A DNA stretch of 64,000 bases from Rahnella aquatilis CIP 78.65 = ATCC 33071 (lineage in GTDB: Bacteria; Pseudomonadota; Gammaproteobacteria; Enterobacterales; Enterobacteriaceae), in contig NC_016818.1 in assembly GCF_000241955.1 (NCBI RefSeq), positions 4,774,001 through 4,838,000 of the forward strand, in the 5' to 3' direction. Within the stretch, counting starts at the first letter, position 1; each line of letters opens with the position of its first letter. Shown here in pieces: positions 43,862 to 54,456 of the stretch. A program made the translations under genes and the position numbers. The notes below the pieces were generated by a model. That model had not been told where the DNA came from, searched no databases, and worked only from the letters and a program-made list of their open reading frames with translations.

Positions 43862-43881
43862 GCGCCTCCCTCAGGAGGCGC
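43862..43881 (-). other. Stem-loop between rbsB and rbsK
   Basis: GCGCCTCC-TGAG-GGAGGCGC, an 8-bp GC-rich hairpin in the 67-bp rbsB-rbsK gap without a T run. It may stabilise the upstream mRNA 3' end, lowering rbsK relative to rbsB. In E. coli the rbsB 3' end yields the sRNA RbsZ; whether that exists here is unknown. Confidence 0.6.
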
Positions 43882-43906
43882 AGTTACAGCATAGATAAAA
43901 AGAGTA

Positions 43907-44797
43907 TTACGGCTGAGCAACCAGTTTCAAATCAACAGGAATAACAGCTGGCACTTTCTCGCCTTTCAGCACTTTATCCGCAGTCTGAATGCCGATCACA
44001 CCGATTTGTTCAGGACGCTGTGCCACAGTCGCACCCATTTTGCCGCTGTTAACCGCTTTGATACCGTCTTCGGTGCCGTCAAAGCCAACGACCAGCACAT
44101 CCGTTTTACCGGCAGTCTGCAGGGCGCGCAAAGCACCGAGCGCCATTTCGTCATTCTGAGCGAACACAGCCTGTACATCCTGATGTGCGGTCAGAAGATT
44201 CTGCATAACGTTCAGGCCCTTGGTGCGGTCGAAGTCAGCAGGCTGGCTGGCGAGGATCTGGAAATGGTGTTTTTCAGCGGCCTGAGCGAAACCTTTACCG
44301 CGTTCACGGGCAACAGACGTCCCGGCGATACCTTCGAGTTCAATGACTTTAGCGTTTTCGCCCAGTTTCTTGGCGATGTAATCACCGGCCATTTTACCGC
44401 CGAAGGCGTTATCGGACGCGACATGGCTGGCGACAACGCCTTTAGTTGCCTGACGGTCAAGGGTGATCACCGGGATTTTCGCCTGATTTGCCATCGCCAC
44501 GGCATTACCTACCGCATCAGAATCCGTCGGGTTGATCAGCATCAGCTTGGTGCCACGAACCGTCAGGTCCTGTACGTTTGCCAGCTCTTTCGCCGGGTTG
44601 TTCTGAGAATCAAGAACCACCAGGTTATAACCCAGTTTGTCCGCTTCTTTTTGCGCGCCGTCTTTCATGGAGACGAAGAACGGATTGTTCAGCGTGGAAA
44701 CGACCAGCGCAATGGTGTCTTTCGCCAGAACGTTAGCACTGAAAGAAGCGGTGATCGCTGCGGCGGAAACCCAGACAGCCAGTTTTTTCATATTCAT
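43907..44797 (-). CDS. rbsB: D-ribose-binding periplasmic protein
   Basis: This 296-residue precursor has a signal peptide ([23 protein letters not shown]) and a mature part starting [16 protein letters not shown], as in E. coli. Ribose-contacting segments include [22 protein letters not shown] and [15 protein letters not shown]. It delivers ribose to RbsAC and also serves the chemoreceptor Trg. The ATG at 44797 has a better Shine-Dalgarno spacing (AGGA, 9 bases) than the ATG two codons upstream. Confidence 0.98.
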   Translation of the reverse strand: MNMKKLAVWVSAAAITASFSANVLAKDTIALVVSTLNNPFFVSMKDGAQKEADKLGYNLVVLDSQNNPAKELANVQDLTVRGTKLMLINPTDSDAVGNAVAMANQAKIPVITLDRQATKGVVASHVASDNAFGGKMAGDYIAKKLGENAKVIELEGIAGTSVARERGKGFAQAAEKHHFQILASQPADFDRTKGLNVMQNLLTAHQDVQAVFAQNDEMALGALRALQTAGKTDVLVVGFDGTEDGIKAVNSGKMGATVAQRPEQIGVIGIQTADKVLKGEKVPAVIPVDLKLVAQP

Positions 44798-44820
44798 GGT
44801 CATAAGTCCTGTAGGAGAGT

Positions 44821-45792
44821 TTATTTGTTGCTTTTGTTATCCACCAGAACCGCCAGCAGAATGACAACTGCTTTTACGATCATCTGGTAGTAGGAAGAAA
44901 CACCTAATAAGTTCAAACCGTTATTCAGGAAGCCAAGGATCAATGCACCGATCAGCGTTCCAACAATGCGTCCTTTACCCCCGGACAGGCTGGTTCCCCC
45001 TAATACCACTGCGGCAATAGCATCCAGCTCATAACCTGTACCTGCGTTAGGCTGCGCAGAAGATAAGCGCGCCACTTCGATGATACTGGCCAGAGCGGCT
45101 AACAAACCACACAGGGAGTAGACGATAATTTTGACTTTATCGACGCTGATACCTGACAGACGCGTAGCGGATTCGTTACCACCCAGCGCGTAGATATAGC
45201 GCCCCAGCCGGGTGTGATGCAGCATGTACCACGCCGCAATAAACACCACAGCCATCAGCCAGACTGGCGTCGGGATACCCAGCGGGCGACCGATACCAAA
45301 CCAGCCAAATACATCAGCGACATCATTAAAACCGGTACTGATCGGACTGCCGTTGGTGTACACCATCGTGATGCCACGCAGCAACAACATCATGACCAGC
45401 GTAGCGATGAACGCCTGAACTTTACCTTTGGCCACAATCATTCCTGTGACGCCACCGACAGCAGCACCCAGCGCCAGTGCGGCACCCACGGCGACAAATG
45501 CGTTCACTTCCAGGCCGACAATCGAGGCAGCGACGGCACCGGTCAGCGCCAGCAAAGAGCCGACGGACAAATCGATACCGGACGTCAGGATCACCAGCGT
45601 CATCCCGACCGCCATAATGGCGTTGACGGACGTCTGCTGAAGGATGTTAAACAGGTTATTGACCGTAAAGAAATTCGGGCTCATGGAAGAGACCACGGCA
45701 ATCAACACCAGCAGCGCAATCAGAGACTTTTGCTCCAGCAACCACTCTTTACTGATCCAGCGCTTTTTAGCTGGCAATGTCTGAGAACTCAT
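44821..45792 (-). CDS. rbsC: Ribose ABC transporter permease RbsC
   Basis: This 323-residue membrane subunit is of the BPD_transp_2 type with about ten helices. Family marks are [17 protein letters not shown] and the C-terminal [20 protein letters not shown] (EAA-like loop). It pairs with RbsA at the inner membrane. It lies between rbsA (6 bp) and rbsB (23 bp). Confidence 0.97.
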   Translation of the reverse strand: MSSQTLPAKKRWISKEWLLEQKSLIALLVLIAVVSSMSPNFFTVNNLFNILQQTSVNAIMAVGMTLVILTSGIDLSVGSLLALTGAVAASIVGLEVNAFVAVGAALALGAAVGGVTGMIVAKGKVQAFIATLVMMLLLRGITMVYTNGSPISTGFNDVADVFGWFGIGRPLGIPTPVWLMAVVFIAAWYMLHHTRLGRYIYALGGNESATRLSGISVDKVKIIVYSLCGLLAALASIIEVARLSSAQPNAGTGYELDAIAAVVLGGTSLSGGKGRIVGTLIGALILGFLNNGLNLLGVSSYYQMIVKAVVILLAVLVDNKSNK

Positions 45793-45798
45793 ATCTGA

Positions 45799-47304
45799 TT
45801 ACTCCTGCGTCACGCCATATTGCTTGCCGACAGCGGCTGCCATCAACACTTCTTGCGTAGCCTGTTCTATCGGGAATTCACCGCTTAAATGACCTTCATG
45901 CATCACCAAAACCCGGTCACTCATACCGATCACTTCCGGCATTTCTGAGGAAACCAAAATGATGCTCAGCCCTTCGCGCTTGAACTGGTTTATAAGCTGG
46001 TAAATCTCTTTTTTGGCACCGACGTCAACGCCGCGCGTCGGTTCGTCGAGGATCAGGACTTTCGGCCGTGTCATTAAACCGCGGGCAATCGCCACTTTTT
46101 GCTGATTACCGCCGGATAGCAGACCGATGGTCTGCATCATCGACGGCGTTTTGATATTGAAGAGGCGGATGAAATCACCGACAGCCTGCTGTTCTTCGGC
46201 ATGTTTAAGGCGCCCGCCGCGGTGGCTGAAATAGCGCAAGGCGGTCAGCGACATGTTTTCTTTCACGGACATGCCGAGCACTAAACCGTCGCGCTTACGG
46301 TCTTCAGAGATGTAAACAATGCCGTTTGCCAGTCCGTCTTGCGGAGAGTGAGTTACGACTTCGCGGCCATCAAGCGCCACATAACCACTTTTACGCGGTA
46401 AGGCACCGTAGAGAATTTTCATCAGTTCGGTACGGCCCGCACCCATCAAACCGGAAATGCCCAGAATTTCGCCGCTGTGCAAATCAAAGCTGACGTTATC
46501 TACGCCGGGTCCGCTGACATCGCGCACCTGCAAACGCAGCGCACCACGTTCATGATAAATACGCGGATATTGTTCTTCCAGACGGCGACCCACCATCATT
46601 TCAATCAGCGTGTCTTCTTCAAGCGAACTGACCGGACGCTCTGCGATGAACTGCCCGTCACGAAATACCGTCACGTCGTCGCAGATTTCGAAGATTTCTT
46701 TCATGCGGTGAGATATGTAAACCACACCACAGCCAGCGGCTTTCAGTTCACGGATCACGCTAAATAAAGAGGCGGTTTCGGTATCGGTCAGGGCATCCGT
46801 CGGCTCATCCATAATAATGACTTTGGATTCAAAGCTGAGCACTTTGGCAATCTCGACCATCTGTTGGTCGCCGATGGATAAGTCACCCACCAGCCGATCG
46901 CTTTTGTAACGCAGATTCAGGCGCGCCAGCAGTTTATCGGCTTCGGCATACATCTTTTTCCAGTTGATGCGGCCAAAACCGTTCACAAACTCACGGCCAA
47001 GGAAGATGTTTTCAGCAATGGTCAGTTGGGGGATCAGATTTAATTCCTGATGGATAATACCGATCCCAGCTTCCTGCGACGCTTTCGGACCGTTGAACGT
47101 CGCTTCCTTACCCAGAAAATGTACTGAGCCGGCATCTTTTTGGTAGATGCCGGTCAGCACTTTCATCATGGTGGACTTGCCCGCGCCGTTTTCTCCCACT
47201 AACGCCATCACACGTCCCGGATAGACGCTAAGCGCCGCGCCGGAAAGTGCTTTTACGCCGGGAAAGGCTTTATCAATGCCTGTCAGTTGCAGCAAAGGTT
47301 GCAT
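45799..47304 (-). CDS. rbsA: Ribose ABC transporter ATPase RbsA
   Basis: This 501-residue fused ATPase has two ABC domains. The first has Walker [10 protein letters not shown], signature [13 protein letters not shown] and Walker [12 protein letters not shown]. The second has a degenerate Walker [25 protein letters not shown] and [11 protein letters not shown]. The asymmetry is normal for sugar importers of the RbsA/MglA type. Length equals E. coli RbsA. Confidence 0.98.
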   Translation of the reverse strand: MQPLLQLTGIDKAFPGVKALSGAALSVYPGRVMALVGENGAGKSTMMKVLTGIYQKDAGSVHFLGKEATFNGPKASQEAGIGIIHQELNLIPQLTIAENIFLGREFVNGFGRINWKKMYAEADKLLARLNLRYKSDRLVGDLSIGDQQMVEIAKVLSFESKVIIMDEPTDALTDTETASLFSVIRELKAAGCGVVYISHRMKEIFEICDDVTVFRDGQFIAERPVSSLEEDTLIEMMVGRRLEEQYPRIYHERGALRLQVRDVSGPGVDNVSFDLHSGEILGISGLMGAGRTELMKILYGALPRKSGYVALDGREVVTHSPQDGLANGIVYISEDRKRDGLVLGMSVKENMSLTALRYFSHRGGRLKHAEEQQAVGDFIRLFNIKTPSMMQTIGLLSGGNQQKVAIARGLMTRPKVLILDEPTRGVDVGAKKEIYQLINQFKREGLSIILVSSEMPEVIGMSDRVLVMHEGHLSGEFPIEQATQEVLMAAAVGKQYGVTQE

Positions 47305-47311
47305 AAAAGCC

Positions 47312-47731
47312 TCAGAAGGTTACGCCGGCACACAGAATAACGTTCGCGTAAGGCGAACATTCCCCGCTGCGGATCACAGCCCGACTTTTTTCGGTTTGTG
47401 CTTTGAATGCCTCATGACTGACGTAATCCAAAGCAATGGTATTTCCCTGGTGTTGTTCGAGTTGTGTCAATTGGGTGAGCAACGCTTCATGGAGTTGAGG
47501 ATTTTTAGTGAGGATTTCCTCTGCGAGGATAGCCCGCTCAACCTGCATCTCATGTGTCACTACCTCTAAGACTTGTAAAAAGGTGGGGACTCCCTGGGTT
47601 AGCGCCAGATCGATGCGTTGGCAAGCTGCTGGCACCGGAAGACCGGCATCGCCAATAACCAGCTGATCGGTGTGACCTAACCTGGCAATAACATGTGAGA
47701 CTTCGGCATTTAACAGCGATGACTTCTTCAT
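47312..47731 (-). CDS. rbsD: D-ribose pyranase
   Basis: This 139-residue enzyme interconverts beta-pyranose and beta-furanose ribose, feeding the furanose to ribokinase. The catalytic His20 in RLGHTD and Asp28 in GDAGLP are present, as is the C-terminal [18 protein letters not shown]. It is the first gene of rbsDACBKR, and its start lies only about 14 bp from the RbsR operator. Confidence 0.97.
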   Translation of the reverse strand: MKKSSLLNAEVSHVIARLGHTDQLVIGDAGLPVPAACQRIDLALTQGVPTFLQVLEVVTHEMQVERAILAEEILTKNPQLHEALLTQLTQLEQHQGNTIALDYVSHEAFKAQTEKSRAVIRSGECSPYANVILCAGVTF

Positions 47732-47744
47732 TATGAACTCCTAC

Positions 47745-47837
47745 AGCGAAACGTTTCGCTCGCTGATGAGTTTATAAAGATTAACGGACATGGCAATGAA
47801 GTTATGGTGGAATTGTGATCAGCATCGAAACGTTTCG
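47745..47837 (-). promoter_or_regulatory. rbs promoter with two RbsR operators
   Basis: Two copies of the perfect 12-bp palindrome CGAAACGTTTCG stand at 47747-47758 (extended to 16 bp, AGCGAAACGTTTCGCT) and 47826-47837, centres 79 bp apart. The first matches the E. coli rbs operator next to rbsD. A -10-like TATAAA on the minus strand (47771-47776) lies between them. TGTGATCAGCATCGAA next to the distal copy resembles half of a CRP site. A further half-site CGTTTCG is at 47876. Confidence 0.85.
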
Positions 47838-47900
47838 CTGAAGGATTCAAAAACAGCGGAGGAATTTGAGTTAATCGTTTCGTAAAAGCAGAAGCAGAAA

Positions 47901-47928
47901 TAAAACAGGGTACCCGAAGGTACCCTGT
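47901..47928 (-). terminator. Terminator after kup
   Basis: ACAGGGTACC-TTCG-GGTACCCTGT on the minus strand followed by TTTATTT, nearly identical to the typA terminator at 18742. It lies about 19 bp behind the kup stop and insulates rbs. Confidence 0.92.
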
Positions 47929-47946
47929 GAGCAGCGGAAATGAGGA

Positions 47947-49815
47947 TCAGATTTCGACCTGCGTGCCGAGTTCAATTACCCGGTTCGGCGGAATTTCAAA
48001 CTGATCCGGCGCACGCAGGGCATTGCGGCTGAGTGCCATAAAGAGTTTTCCCCGGAAGTAGAGATACCACGGACGCTTGGTCAGGATCAGCGATTCATGC
48101 GACATAAAGAATGACGTTTCCATCATCCGGCACGGCAAGCCTTCCAGACCACAACGGTGGAACACTTCTTCCACATTCGGCGTCTCTTTAAACCCGTAAC
48201 TGGCCACAACACGCCAGAACGTCGGCGAAAGCTGCTCGATAGTGACTCGCCGGACGTTATGCACATAAGGCGCATCTTCCGTGCGCAGCGTCAGCAGTAC
48301 CACGCGCTCATGCAATACTTTGTTGTGTTTAAGGTTGTGCAACAACGCAAACGGAATGACGTTGATGGCACGCGACATATACACAGCCGTTCCCGGAACA
48401 CGCACCGGCGGGGATTTCTCCAGAGAGGCGATCATCGCCTCCAGGGAATTCCCGTGCTCGTTCATACGACGCATAAGGCGGAAGCGCTCGCTTTTCCAGG
48501 TGGTCATAACAATGAACATGCACAGACCCAGCGTCAGCGGCAACCAGCCACCGGAGAACAGTTTAGTGGCGTTCGCCGCGAACAGCGGAATATCCATAAA
48601 CAGCAGTCCGATCGCCAAAAGTCCAACCAGGAACGGTTTCCAGTGCCAGTTTTTGAGCGCAACCGTACAGGAAAGAATACTGGTCAGCACCATCGTACCG
48701 GTTACGGCAATACCGTATGCCGCTGCCAGATTACTCGAATGCTCGAAGCTGGCGATAACAATAACTACTGCAAAATACAGCAACCAGTTGATGGCCGGGA
48801 TGTAAATCTGTCCCGCTTCCATTTCTGAGGTGTGGATGATGCGCATCGGTGGTAAATAGCCCAAACGCACAGCCTGACGCGTCAGGGAGAACACACCGGA
48901 AATAACCGCCTGAGAGGCGATAATGGTGGCGAGCGTTGCCAGAATCAGTAACGGGATTAATGCCCAGTCAGGTGCCAGCAGGAAGAACGGGTTCTTAATC
49001 GACTCCGGATCTTTGAGCAGCAATGCGCCCTGACCGAAATAGTTTAGCACCAGAGAAGGCAACACCACGGTGAACCAGGCAAGACGGATAGGGAATTTCC
49101 CGAAGTGCCCCATATCGGCATATAACGCTTCAACACCGGTAATCGACAGAACCACCGCGCCAAGTGCCAGGAAGGAAAACGACTTATGCTCAATAAAGAA
49201 GTTAACTGCCCACATCGGGTTCATGGCGCGCAGCACTTCAGGGTTCTGCATGATGCTGTTCACACCGAGAACAGCCAGCGTCAGGAACCACAGCAACATC
49301 ACCGGCGCAAAGAGTTTGCCGACAATACCGGTGCCGTGTTTCTGAATAATGAAAAGCAGCGTCAGGACAGTGATAGAAAGTGGGACGATATAAGGATCGA
49401 GTGAAGGTGCTGCGATTTCGAGACCTTCCATCGCGGAAAGCACTGAAATAGCCGGTGTGATCACCACTTCACCATAGAAGAAACTTCCGCCGATCAGGCC
49501 AAGGATGACCAGAACCGCAGTGGTGCGTGCCGACGTGTTTCTGCCTGCCAGAGACATCAGCGTCAAAATACCGCCTTCGCCTGCATTGTCCGCCCGCATC
49601 ACGTAAGTGAGGTACTTGAGCGAAACAATAAGGATTAACATCCAGAAAATCAGAGAAAGAAAACCAAAAACGACGCTGGGTTCAACGTTAAAACCATAGT
49701 GACCAGAAAAACACTCTCTCAAGGTATAGAGAGGGCTGGTACCAATGTCGCCATAGACCACACCAATGGCGGCCAGGGTTACTGCTGGGAGTGACCGTTT
49801 ATGTTCAGTGCTCAT
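47947..49815 (-). CDS. kup: Low-affinity potassium:H+ symporter Kup
   Basis: This 622-residue KUP/HAK/KT-family transporter equals E. coli Kup (622). Twelve membrane helices occupy about the first 430 residues; the family motif [15 protein letters not shown] lies at about 18-32, and GGTFAL-type loops are seen as [15 protein letters not shown]. The roughly 180-residue cytosolic tail has [31 protein letters not shown]. It is active at acidic pH and high osmolarity. Divergent from ravA by 267 bp, as in E. coli. Confidence 0.98.
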   Translation of the reverse strand: MSTEHKRSLPAVTLAAIGVVYGDIGTSPLYTLRECFSGHYGFNVEPSVVFGFLSLIFWMLILIVSLKYLTYVMRADNAGEGGILTLMSLAGRNTSARTTAVLVILGLIGGSFFYGEVVITPAISVLSAMEGLEIAAPSLDPYIVPLSITVLTLLFIIQKHGTGIVGKLFAPVMLLWFLTLAVLGVNSIMQNPEVLRAMNPMWAVNFFIEHKSFSFLALGAVVLSITGVEALYADMGHFGKFPIRLAWFTVVLPSLVLNYFGQGALLLKDPESIKNPFFLLAPDWALIPLLILATLATIIASQAVISGVFSLTRQAVRLGYLPPMRIIHTSEMEAGQIYIPAINWLLYFAVVIVIASFEHSSNLAAAYGIAVTGTMVLTSILSCTVALKNWHWKPFLVGLLAIGLLFMDIPLFAANATKLFSGGWLPLTLGLCMFIVMTTWKSERFRLMRRMNEHGNSLEAMIASLEKSPPVRVPGTAVYMSRAINVIPFALLHNLKHNKVLHERVVLLTLRTEDAPYVHNVRRVTIEQLSPTFWRVVASYGFKETPNVEEVFHRCGLEGLPCRMMETSFFMSHESLILTKRPWYLYFRGKLFMALSRNALRAPDQFEIPPNRVIELGTQVEI

Positions 49816-50082
49816 ATTTCGTTTCTTTTTTGCTCGAACATCCGTAAGCGATGTGTGCGCTCAGACTAATGATGCCCACTAAAAGGCGCACAGTATGCAC
49901 GAATAAATCAGATTGCCTACCCTTAAATGTGCAGTTAAACCGGCGTTCCTATGAACGAGGTCACATTTCAGATAATAGAAAATTTTTAGTAATCAACAAG
50001 CTATAACGATAAAAATAAACGTGGCATATCGTTACCAGCCAGTACACTATTCAATAACTCAATGGAAACCGGAAGAGACAGT

Positions 50083-51591
50083 ATGGCGCAATCCCCCCTT
50101 CTGGCAGAACGGATCGCCCGTCTTGCTAACGCATTAGAACATGGCCTGTACGAGCGGCAGGATGCCATAAGACTTTGCCTGCTGGCAGCCCTGTGCGGCG
50201 AAAGCGTTTTTCTGCTCGGCCCGCCGGGCATTGCAAAAAGCCTGATTGCCCGACGCCTGAAATTTGCGTTCCGCCATGCCCGCGCTTTTGAATATCTTAT
50301 GACGCGCTTTTCCACGCCGGAAGAAGTCTTTGGTCCGCTGTCGATTCAGGCCCTGAAAGATGAAGGCCGCTATCTGCGTCTGACCGAAGGTTACTTGCCG
50401 GAAGCTGAAATTGTCTTCCTTGATGAAATCTGGAAGGCAGGCCCGGCCATCCTCAATACGTTGCTGACCGCCATCAACGAACGCCGATTCCGTAATGGAG
50501 AACGCGAAGAGCCCATTCCTATGCGTCTGCTGGTCAGTGCTTCCAACGAATTACCTGAAGCCGACGGTGGCCTGGAAGCACTCTACGACCGCATGCTGAT
50601 CCGTCTGTGGCTGGATAAAGTGCAGGATAAGCAAAATTTCCGCTCACTGCTGACCAGCCGGAACAATGAAAGCGCCAATCCGGTGGCAGAGTCCCTGAGT
50701 ATCAGCGATGAAGAATACCAACAATGGCAGCCGGAGATCGACAAAGTCAATCTTTCAGACAGTTGCTTTGAACTGATCTTCCAGTTGCGTCAGCGCCTTG
50801 ATGCCCTGGATACCGCACCTTATGTTTCTGACCGTCGCTGGAAAAAGGCTCTGCGCCTGTTGCAGGCCTGCGCATTTTTCAGTGGCAGAAAAGCGATCAC
50901 ACAGGTGGATCTGATCCTGCTGAAAGACTGTTTATGGCATGATCTCAATACGTATAACCTGTTGCAAACCCAGATTGAGCAACTGATCACCGAACAGGCT
51001 TATCAGCAGCAGACTCTGTTGATGAAAATCCAGCAGCTAAATCAGCAATGGATGCAACATCAGCAGCAACAGAGCTCGCGTCAGTCAGTCAAACTGGGCA
51101 AGAAAGCCGGCATTTTCAGCCGTAAGCCACAATACAGCCTGCCTGAATCACTCAATACCCCCAACCTGACTTTATTATTGCAAACGCCTTTGCATCTGCA
51201 TGAAATAAAAGTCACACACCTGCTCTTCGAACGCAGCATCCTGGAAGAGTGGCTAAATAAAGGAGGCGTACTGAAAGCCAAACTCAACGGGATTGGTTTT
51301 GTACAAACCGTGGATTTGGAAATCGATGATAAACAGCAAATTCTGGTGCTGGATGTCAGCCGTCAGAGCACACCGCTGACGCTGCCGGGCCACGAACATA
51401 TTGCCGTTCCCGACGAAATGAAAAATACGCTGAGTGACCTGACCGCAAAACTGGCGCAGCAGAGGCATGAATTCAGCCAGCAGCAAAACTGTCTGTTTGT
51501 TCCGGCAGAATGGATGGCAAAAATAGAAGCCAGTCTGCTGCAGGTTGCTGAACAGTTGCGTCATCAGCAACAGACATTCAGCGGTCACTGA
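50083..51591 (+). CDS. ravA: MoxR AAA+ ATPase RavA
   Basis: This 502-residue ATPase has Walker A GPPGIAKS (46-53), Walker [12 protein letters not shown], sensor ASNELPEA and an arginine-finger region, then the discoidin-like LARA domain in the C-terminal third that in E. coli contacts the lysine decarboxylase LdcI. It works with ViaA on respiratory complexes and aminoglycoside sensitivity. The ATG at 50083 has a purine-rich ribosome site (GGAAGAG) and the E. coli-type N-terminus; an ATG 21 bases upstream is ignored. viaA follows after 2 bp. Confidence 0.97.
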   Translation: MAQSPLLAERIARLANALEHGLYERQDAIRLCLLAALCGESVFLLGPPGIAKSLIARRLKFAFRHARAFEYLMTRFSTPEEVFGPLSIQALKDEGRYLRLTEGYLPEAEIVFLDEIWKAGPAILNTLLTAINERRFRNGEREEPIPMRLLVSASNELPEADGGLEALYDRMLIRLWLDKVQDKQNFRSLLTSRNNESANPVAESLSISDEEYQQWQPEIDKVNLSDSCFELIFQLRQRLDALDTAPYVSDRRWKKALRLLQACAFFSGRKAITQVDLILLKDCLWHDLNTYNLLQTQIEQLITEQAYQQQTLLMKIQQLNQQWMQHQQQQSSRQSVKLGKKAGIFSRKPQYSLPESLNTPNLTLLLQTPLHLHEIKVTHLLFERSILEEWLNKGGVLKAKLNGIGFVQTVDLEIDDKQQILVLDVSRQSTPLTLPGHEHIAVPDEMKNTLSDLTAKLAQQRHEFSQQQNCLFVPAEWMAKIEASLLQVAEQLRHQQQTFSGH

Positions 51592-51593
51592 TC

Positions 51594-53063
51594 ATGTTCA
51601 GTCTGGAGTCCCTGGACCTTCTGCTGGCCATCAGTGAAGCCGAATTGATTGAAGAACTGATCGTTGGCTTGCTGGCAGCGCCTGCACTGACGGTTTTCTT
51701 CGAGAAATTTCCACGTCTCAGGCGTGCACTGACCAAAGATCTCCCCGAATGGAAATTGCGCCTGCGCCAGAGGATCCACGAAACACCTGTTCCTCATGAG
51801 CTGGCGAAAGAGTTCTATCTTTTTCAGCATTGCCAGCAGCTCGACGCCACGACTTTTCAGTCCGGGCTGGCTTCTCTTATCGATGAACTGGTGCAACTCA
51901 GCTCCCCTTTTGCCACTGAAGCCCGCACCCTGCAGGAAAATAATGAAACCTCGCGTACAGCGAAAACCGGCAACAGCTTTCATACCTTATTTCTCCAGCG
52001 CTGGCGCCTGAACCTGACCTTCCAGACGGTGAACGTTCATCATCAGTTACTCGAACAGGAACAGGAGCAGTTGCAGGAAGAATTACTGCAACGCCTGCAA
52101 CTCAGCAGCGAGTTGTCTCCTTTATTAGCCGAGAACGACACAGCCGCCGGGCGTTTATGGGATATGAGTAAAGGGAAGCGTCTGCGGGGTGATATTCAGT
52201 CGCTGGCGCGGTTTGGCGCATTCCTTCAGCAGCAGCCTGAACTGATGCATCTGGCCGAACAACTGGGCCGCAGCCAGACGGTTAAAACCAGTCCGCATGA
52301 AGATGCAAAAATGGAAACGCACCGGCTGATGGTGCGCGAACCCGCGACAGTGCCGGAAGAAGTGAACGGCATTCATCAGAGCGATGATATTTTGCGCCTG
52401 ATGCCAACGGAGCTGGTGACGCTGGGACTGCCTGAGCTTGAATACGAATTTTACCGCCGCTTGCTGGAAAAGCGTCTGATGACATATCGCCTGCAAGGGG
52501 ACGTCTGGCGCGAGAAAGTGGTCAAACGTCCGGTGGTCTATCAGCAACAGGAACCGCAACCGCGCGGGCCTTTTGTCGTCTGCGTCGATACGTCCGGTTC
52601 AATGGGTGGCTTTAACGAACAGTGCGCCAAAGCATTCTGCCTGGCATTACTGAAGATCGCACTGGCGGATAACCGCCGATGTTACATCATGTTGTTCGCC
52701 AGTGAAGTGATCCATTATGAGCTGACCTCAAATGGCGGCCTCGATCAGGCGCTGCGCTTTCTGGGGCAACATTTTCGCGGCGGTACCGATCTGGCAGCCT
52801 GTCTGAATGCCACACTGGATAAACTCGCTTCTCCGCAGTGGGAGGATGCTGATGCTGTGGTGATCTCGGACTTTATCGCCCAACGGCTGCCAGATGAAGT
52901 ACAAAAGAAAGTCAGGGTGCTGCAACGGGAAAAACATCACCGCTTTCATGCCCTGGCAATGTCACACTATGGCAAGCCCGGCATTCTGCGTATCTTCGAT
53001 CACATCTGGCGCTTTGACACCGGGGTCAAAAGCCGCGTACAGCGACGCTGGCAGAGAAATTAA
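51594..53063 (+). CDS. viaA: VWA-domain protein ViaA
   Basis: This 489-residue RavA partner has an N-terminal helical domain and a C-terminal von Willebrand A domain with the MIDAS motif DTSGSMGG (about residue 330), GGTDL and a VVISDF acidic site. Conserved blocks such as [12 protein letters not shown] and [15 protein letters not shown] match E. coli ViaA (483 residues). ViaA stimulates RavA ATPase. In E. coli asnA follows in opposite orientation; here asnC follows after 20 bp on the same strand. Confidence 0.97.
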   Translation: MFSLESLDLLLAISEAELIEELIVGLLAAPALTVFFEKFPRLRRALTKDLPEWKLRLRQRIHETPVPHELAKEFYLFQHCQQLDATTFQSGLASLIDELVQLSSPFATEARTLQENNETSRTAKTGNSFHTLFLQRWRLNLTFQTVNVHHQLLEQEQEQLQEELLQRLQLSSELSPLLAENDTAAGRLWDMSKGKRLRGDIQSLARFGAFLQQQPELMHLAEQLGRSQTVKTSPHEDAKMETHRLMVREPATVPEEVNGIHQSDDILRLMPTELVTLGLPELEYEFYRRLLEKRLMTYRLQGDVWREKVVKRPVVYQQQEPQPRGPFVVCVDTSGSMGGFNEQCAKAFCLALLKIALADNRRCYIMLFASEVIHYELTSNGGLDQALRFLGQHFRGGTDLAACLNATLDKLASPQWEDADAVVISDFIAQRLPDEVQKKVRVLQREKHHRFHALAMSHYGKPGILRIFDHIWRFDTGVKSRVQRRWQRN

Positions 53064-53083
53064 GCCTAAAGGGAAAGATAACC

Positions 53084-53545
53084 ATGACTGAAATTTATCA
53101 GCTCGATGAGCTGGATCGCGGGATCCTCAACGCCCTGATGGATAACGCCCGTACACCTTATGCCGAACTGGCAAAAGTATTCACCGTCAGCCCGGGGACG
53201 ATCCACGTCCGCGTCGAGAAAATGAAACAGGCGGGCATCATTACCGGCGCGCATATCACCGTCAATCCTAAACAACTGGGTTATGACGTATGCTGTTTTA
53301 TTGGCATCATTTTAAAAAGTGCCAAAGACTATCCGTCGGCCCTGAAAAAGCTCGAGAGTATAGAAGAAGTGGTTGAAGCCTATTACACCACCGGGCATTA
53401 CAGTATTTTTATTAAGATCATGTGCCGCTCAATTGATTCCCTTCAGCACGTACTTATCAACAAGATCCAGACGATTGATGAGATCCAGTCAACCGAGACC
53501 TTGATCTCCCTGCAGAACCCCATTACACGCACCATCCAGCCCTGA
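53084..53545 (+). CDS. asnC: Lrp/AsnC-family regulator AsnC
   Basis: This 153-residue protein has an N-terminal helix-turn-helix (LDRGILNALMDNARTPYAELAKVFTVSPGTIHVRVEKMKQAG, about 8-50) and a C-terminal RAM ligand-binding domain. In E. coli AsnC activates asnA in the absence of asparagine, represses itself, and acts on gidA. Here asnA is not next to it: the gene starts 20 bp after viaA and points to mioC. A GGGAAAG ribosome site precedes the ATG. The sequence is full-length with no sign of decay. Confidence 0.96.
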   Translation: MTEIYQLDELDRGILNALMDNARTPYAELAKVFTVSPGTIHVRVEKMKQAGIITGAHITVNPKQLGYDVCCFIGIILKSAKDYPSALKKLESIEEVVEAYYTTGHYSIFIKIMCRSIDSLQHVLINKIQTIDEIQSTETLISLQNPITRTIQP

Positions 53546-53566
53546 AGCCAAATTTCTATACCCCTA

Positions 53567-53606
53567 TTATCCACAGGTAGATCCCAGCTCATTCACAGCG
53601 TACAAT
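53567..53606 (+). promoter_or_regulatory. mioC promoter region with a DnaA box
   Basis: A perfect DnaA box TTATCCACA (53567-53575) stands about 60 bp before mioC, and a -10 TACAAT lies at 53601-53606. In E. coli DnaA represses mioC transcription, which runs into oriC, through a box at the same place. Confidence 0.8.
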
Positions 53607-53633
53607 AGTCTCCTTTTCTCGGGTGAGAGCATT

Positions 53634-54077
53634 ATGTCTGACATTACCCTGATTAGTGGCAGTACGCTTGGCAGCGCCGAATATGTCGCGGAACACGTGG
53701 CAGAGAAACTGGAAGAAGCCGGTTTTTCCACTCAGTTGTTTCATGGCCCGGAGCTGTATGAAGTCCCGCAGGAAGGGATCTGGCTGGTTGTGTGTTCAAC
53801 CCACGGTGCAGGTGAACTGCCCGATAATCTGCAACCTTTTATGGAGCAGCTGGAAGATCAGCAACCGGATCTGTCTAAAGTTCGCTTTGGTGCCTTAGGT
53901 TTAGGCAGCAGTGAATATGACACTTTCTGTGGCGCGATCAGTTCTCTGGATAAGAAACTGACGTCACTCGGGGCAAAAAGGATCGGTGATCGTCTTGAGA
54001 TCGACGTGACCCAATACGAAATTCCTGAAGATCCCGCAGAGGTTTGGGTGATCAACTGGATTAATTTGATCAAATAA
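53634..54077 (+). CDS. mioC: FMN-binding flavodoxin-like protein MioC
   Basis: This 147-residue flavodoxin-fold protein matches E. coli MioC in length. The FMN phosphate loop is SGSTLGSAEYVAEHVAE (about 8-24), and CSTHGAGELPDN and GLGSSEYDTFCG flank the isoalloxazine site. It has been linked to biotin synthase electron transfer. Its transcription runs straight into oriC. Confidence 0.96.
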   Translation: MSDITLISGSTLGSAEYVAEHVAEKLEEAGFSTQLFHGPELYEVPQEGIWLVVCSTHGAGELPDNLQPFMEQLEDQQPDLSKVRFGALGLGSSEYDTFCGAISSLDKKLTSLGAKRIGDRLEIDVTQYEIPEDPAEVWVINWINLIK

Positions 54078-54456
54078 GTGTAAATTTCAGGCGATCAGAT
54101 GTGGATAACTAGGCTTAAAAGCAGGGTAAAACCGGTAGTTATCCCTCTAACAACACCTGTACGCTTTTCATGCTGTGCATAACTCTCCATTCTGATCCCA
54201 GCTTATACTGGCCAGGATCACCGATCATTCACAGCATTCGATCCTTCTTAGCATACTGATCTTCATAAACAAAAAAGACTTATGCACAGAGGATCGCGAT
54301 CCTAATAGAAGTATTAATAAGAGATCTTTAAATAAAAAAGATCTTCTTTTAATTAGTGAAGATCCCCGGGGACTTGTGGAAGCTCAAAACTTGAGTAGAA
54401 TCCCTCCTCCCAACGCCATACAAAGAAAGTTCGCTTGAACGCCGAGGTGCAGTCGC
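54078..54456. other. oriC: Chromosomal replication origin oriC
   Basis: The mioC-mnmG gap has the full layout of an enterobacterial oriC, in the reverse orientation to the E. coli map. DnaA boxes: R4-like TGTGGATAA (54100-54108), R2-like TGTGCATAA (54174-54182), R1-like TTATGCACA (54281-54289); a weak R3-like GTTATCCCT lies near 54138. About ten GATC sites, far above chance, are present for Dam/SeqA. The A/T-rich unwinding element with GATCTT-type 13-mers (54320-54360) lies on the mnmG side. Binding-site names are by position relative to E. coli. Confidence 0.97.

Noticed and set aside
44006..44890. 294-codon frame antisense to rbsB/rbsC
   Set aside because: Its extent follows the codon bias of rbsB on the other strand; no domain or start signal.
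53546..53633. Possible second DnaA box near mioC (CATTCACAG)
   Set aside because: It has at least one mismatch to the TTATNCACA consensus and is not in a convincing position, unlike the perfect box at 53567.
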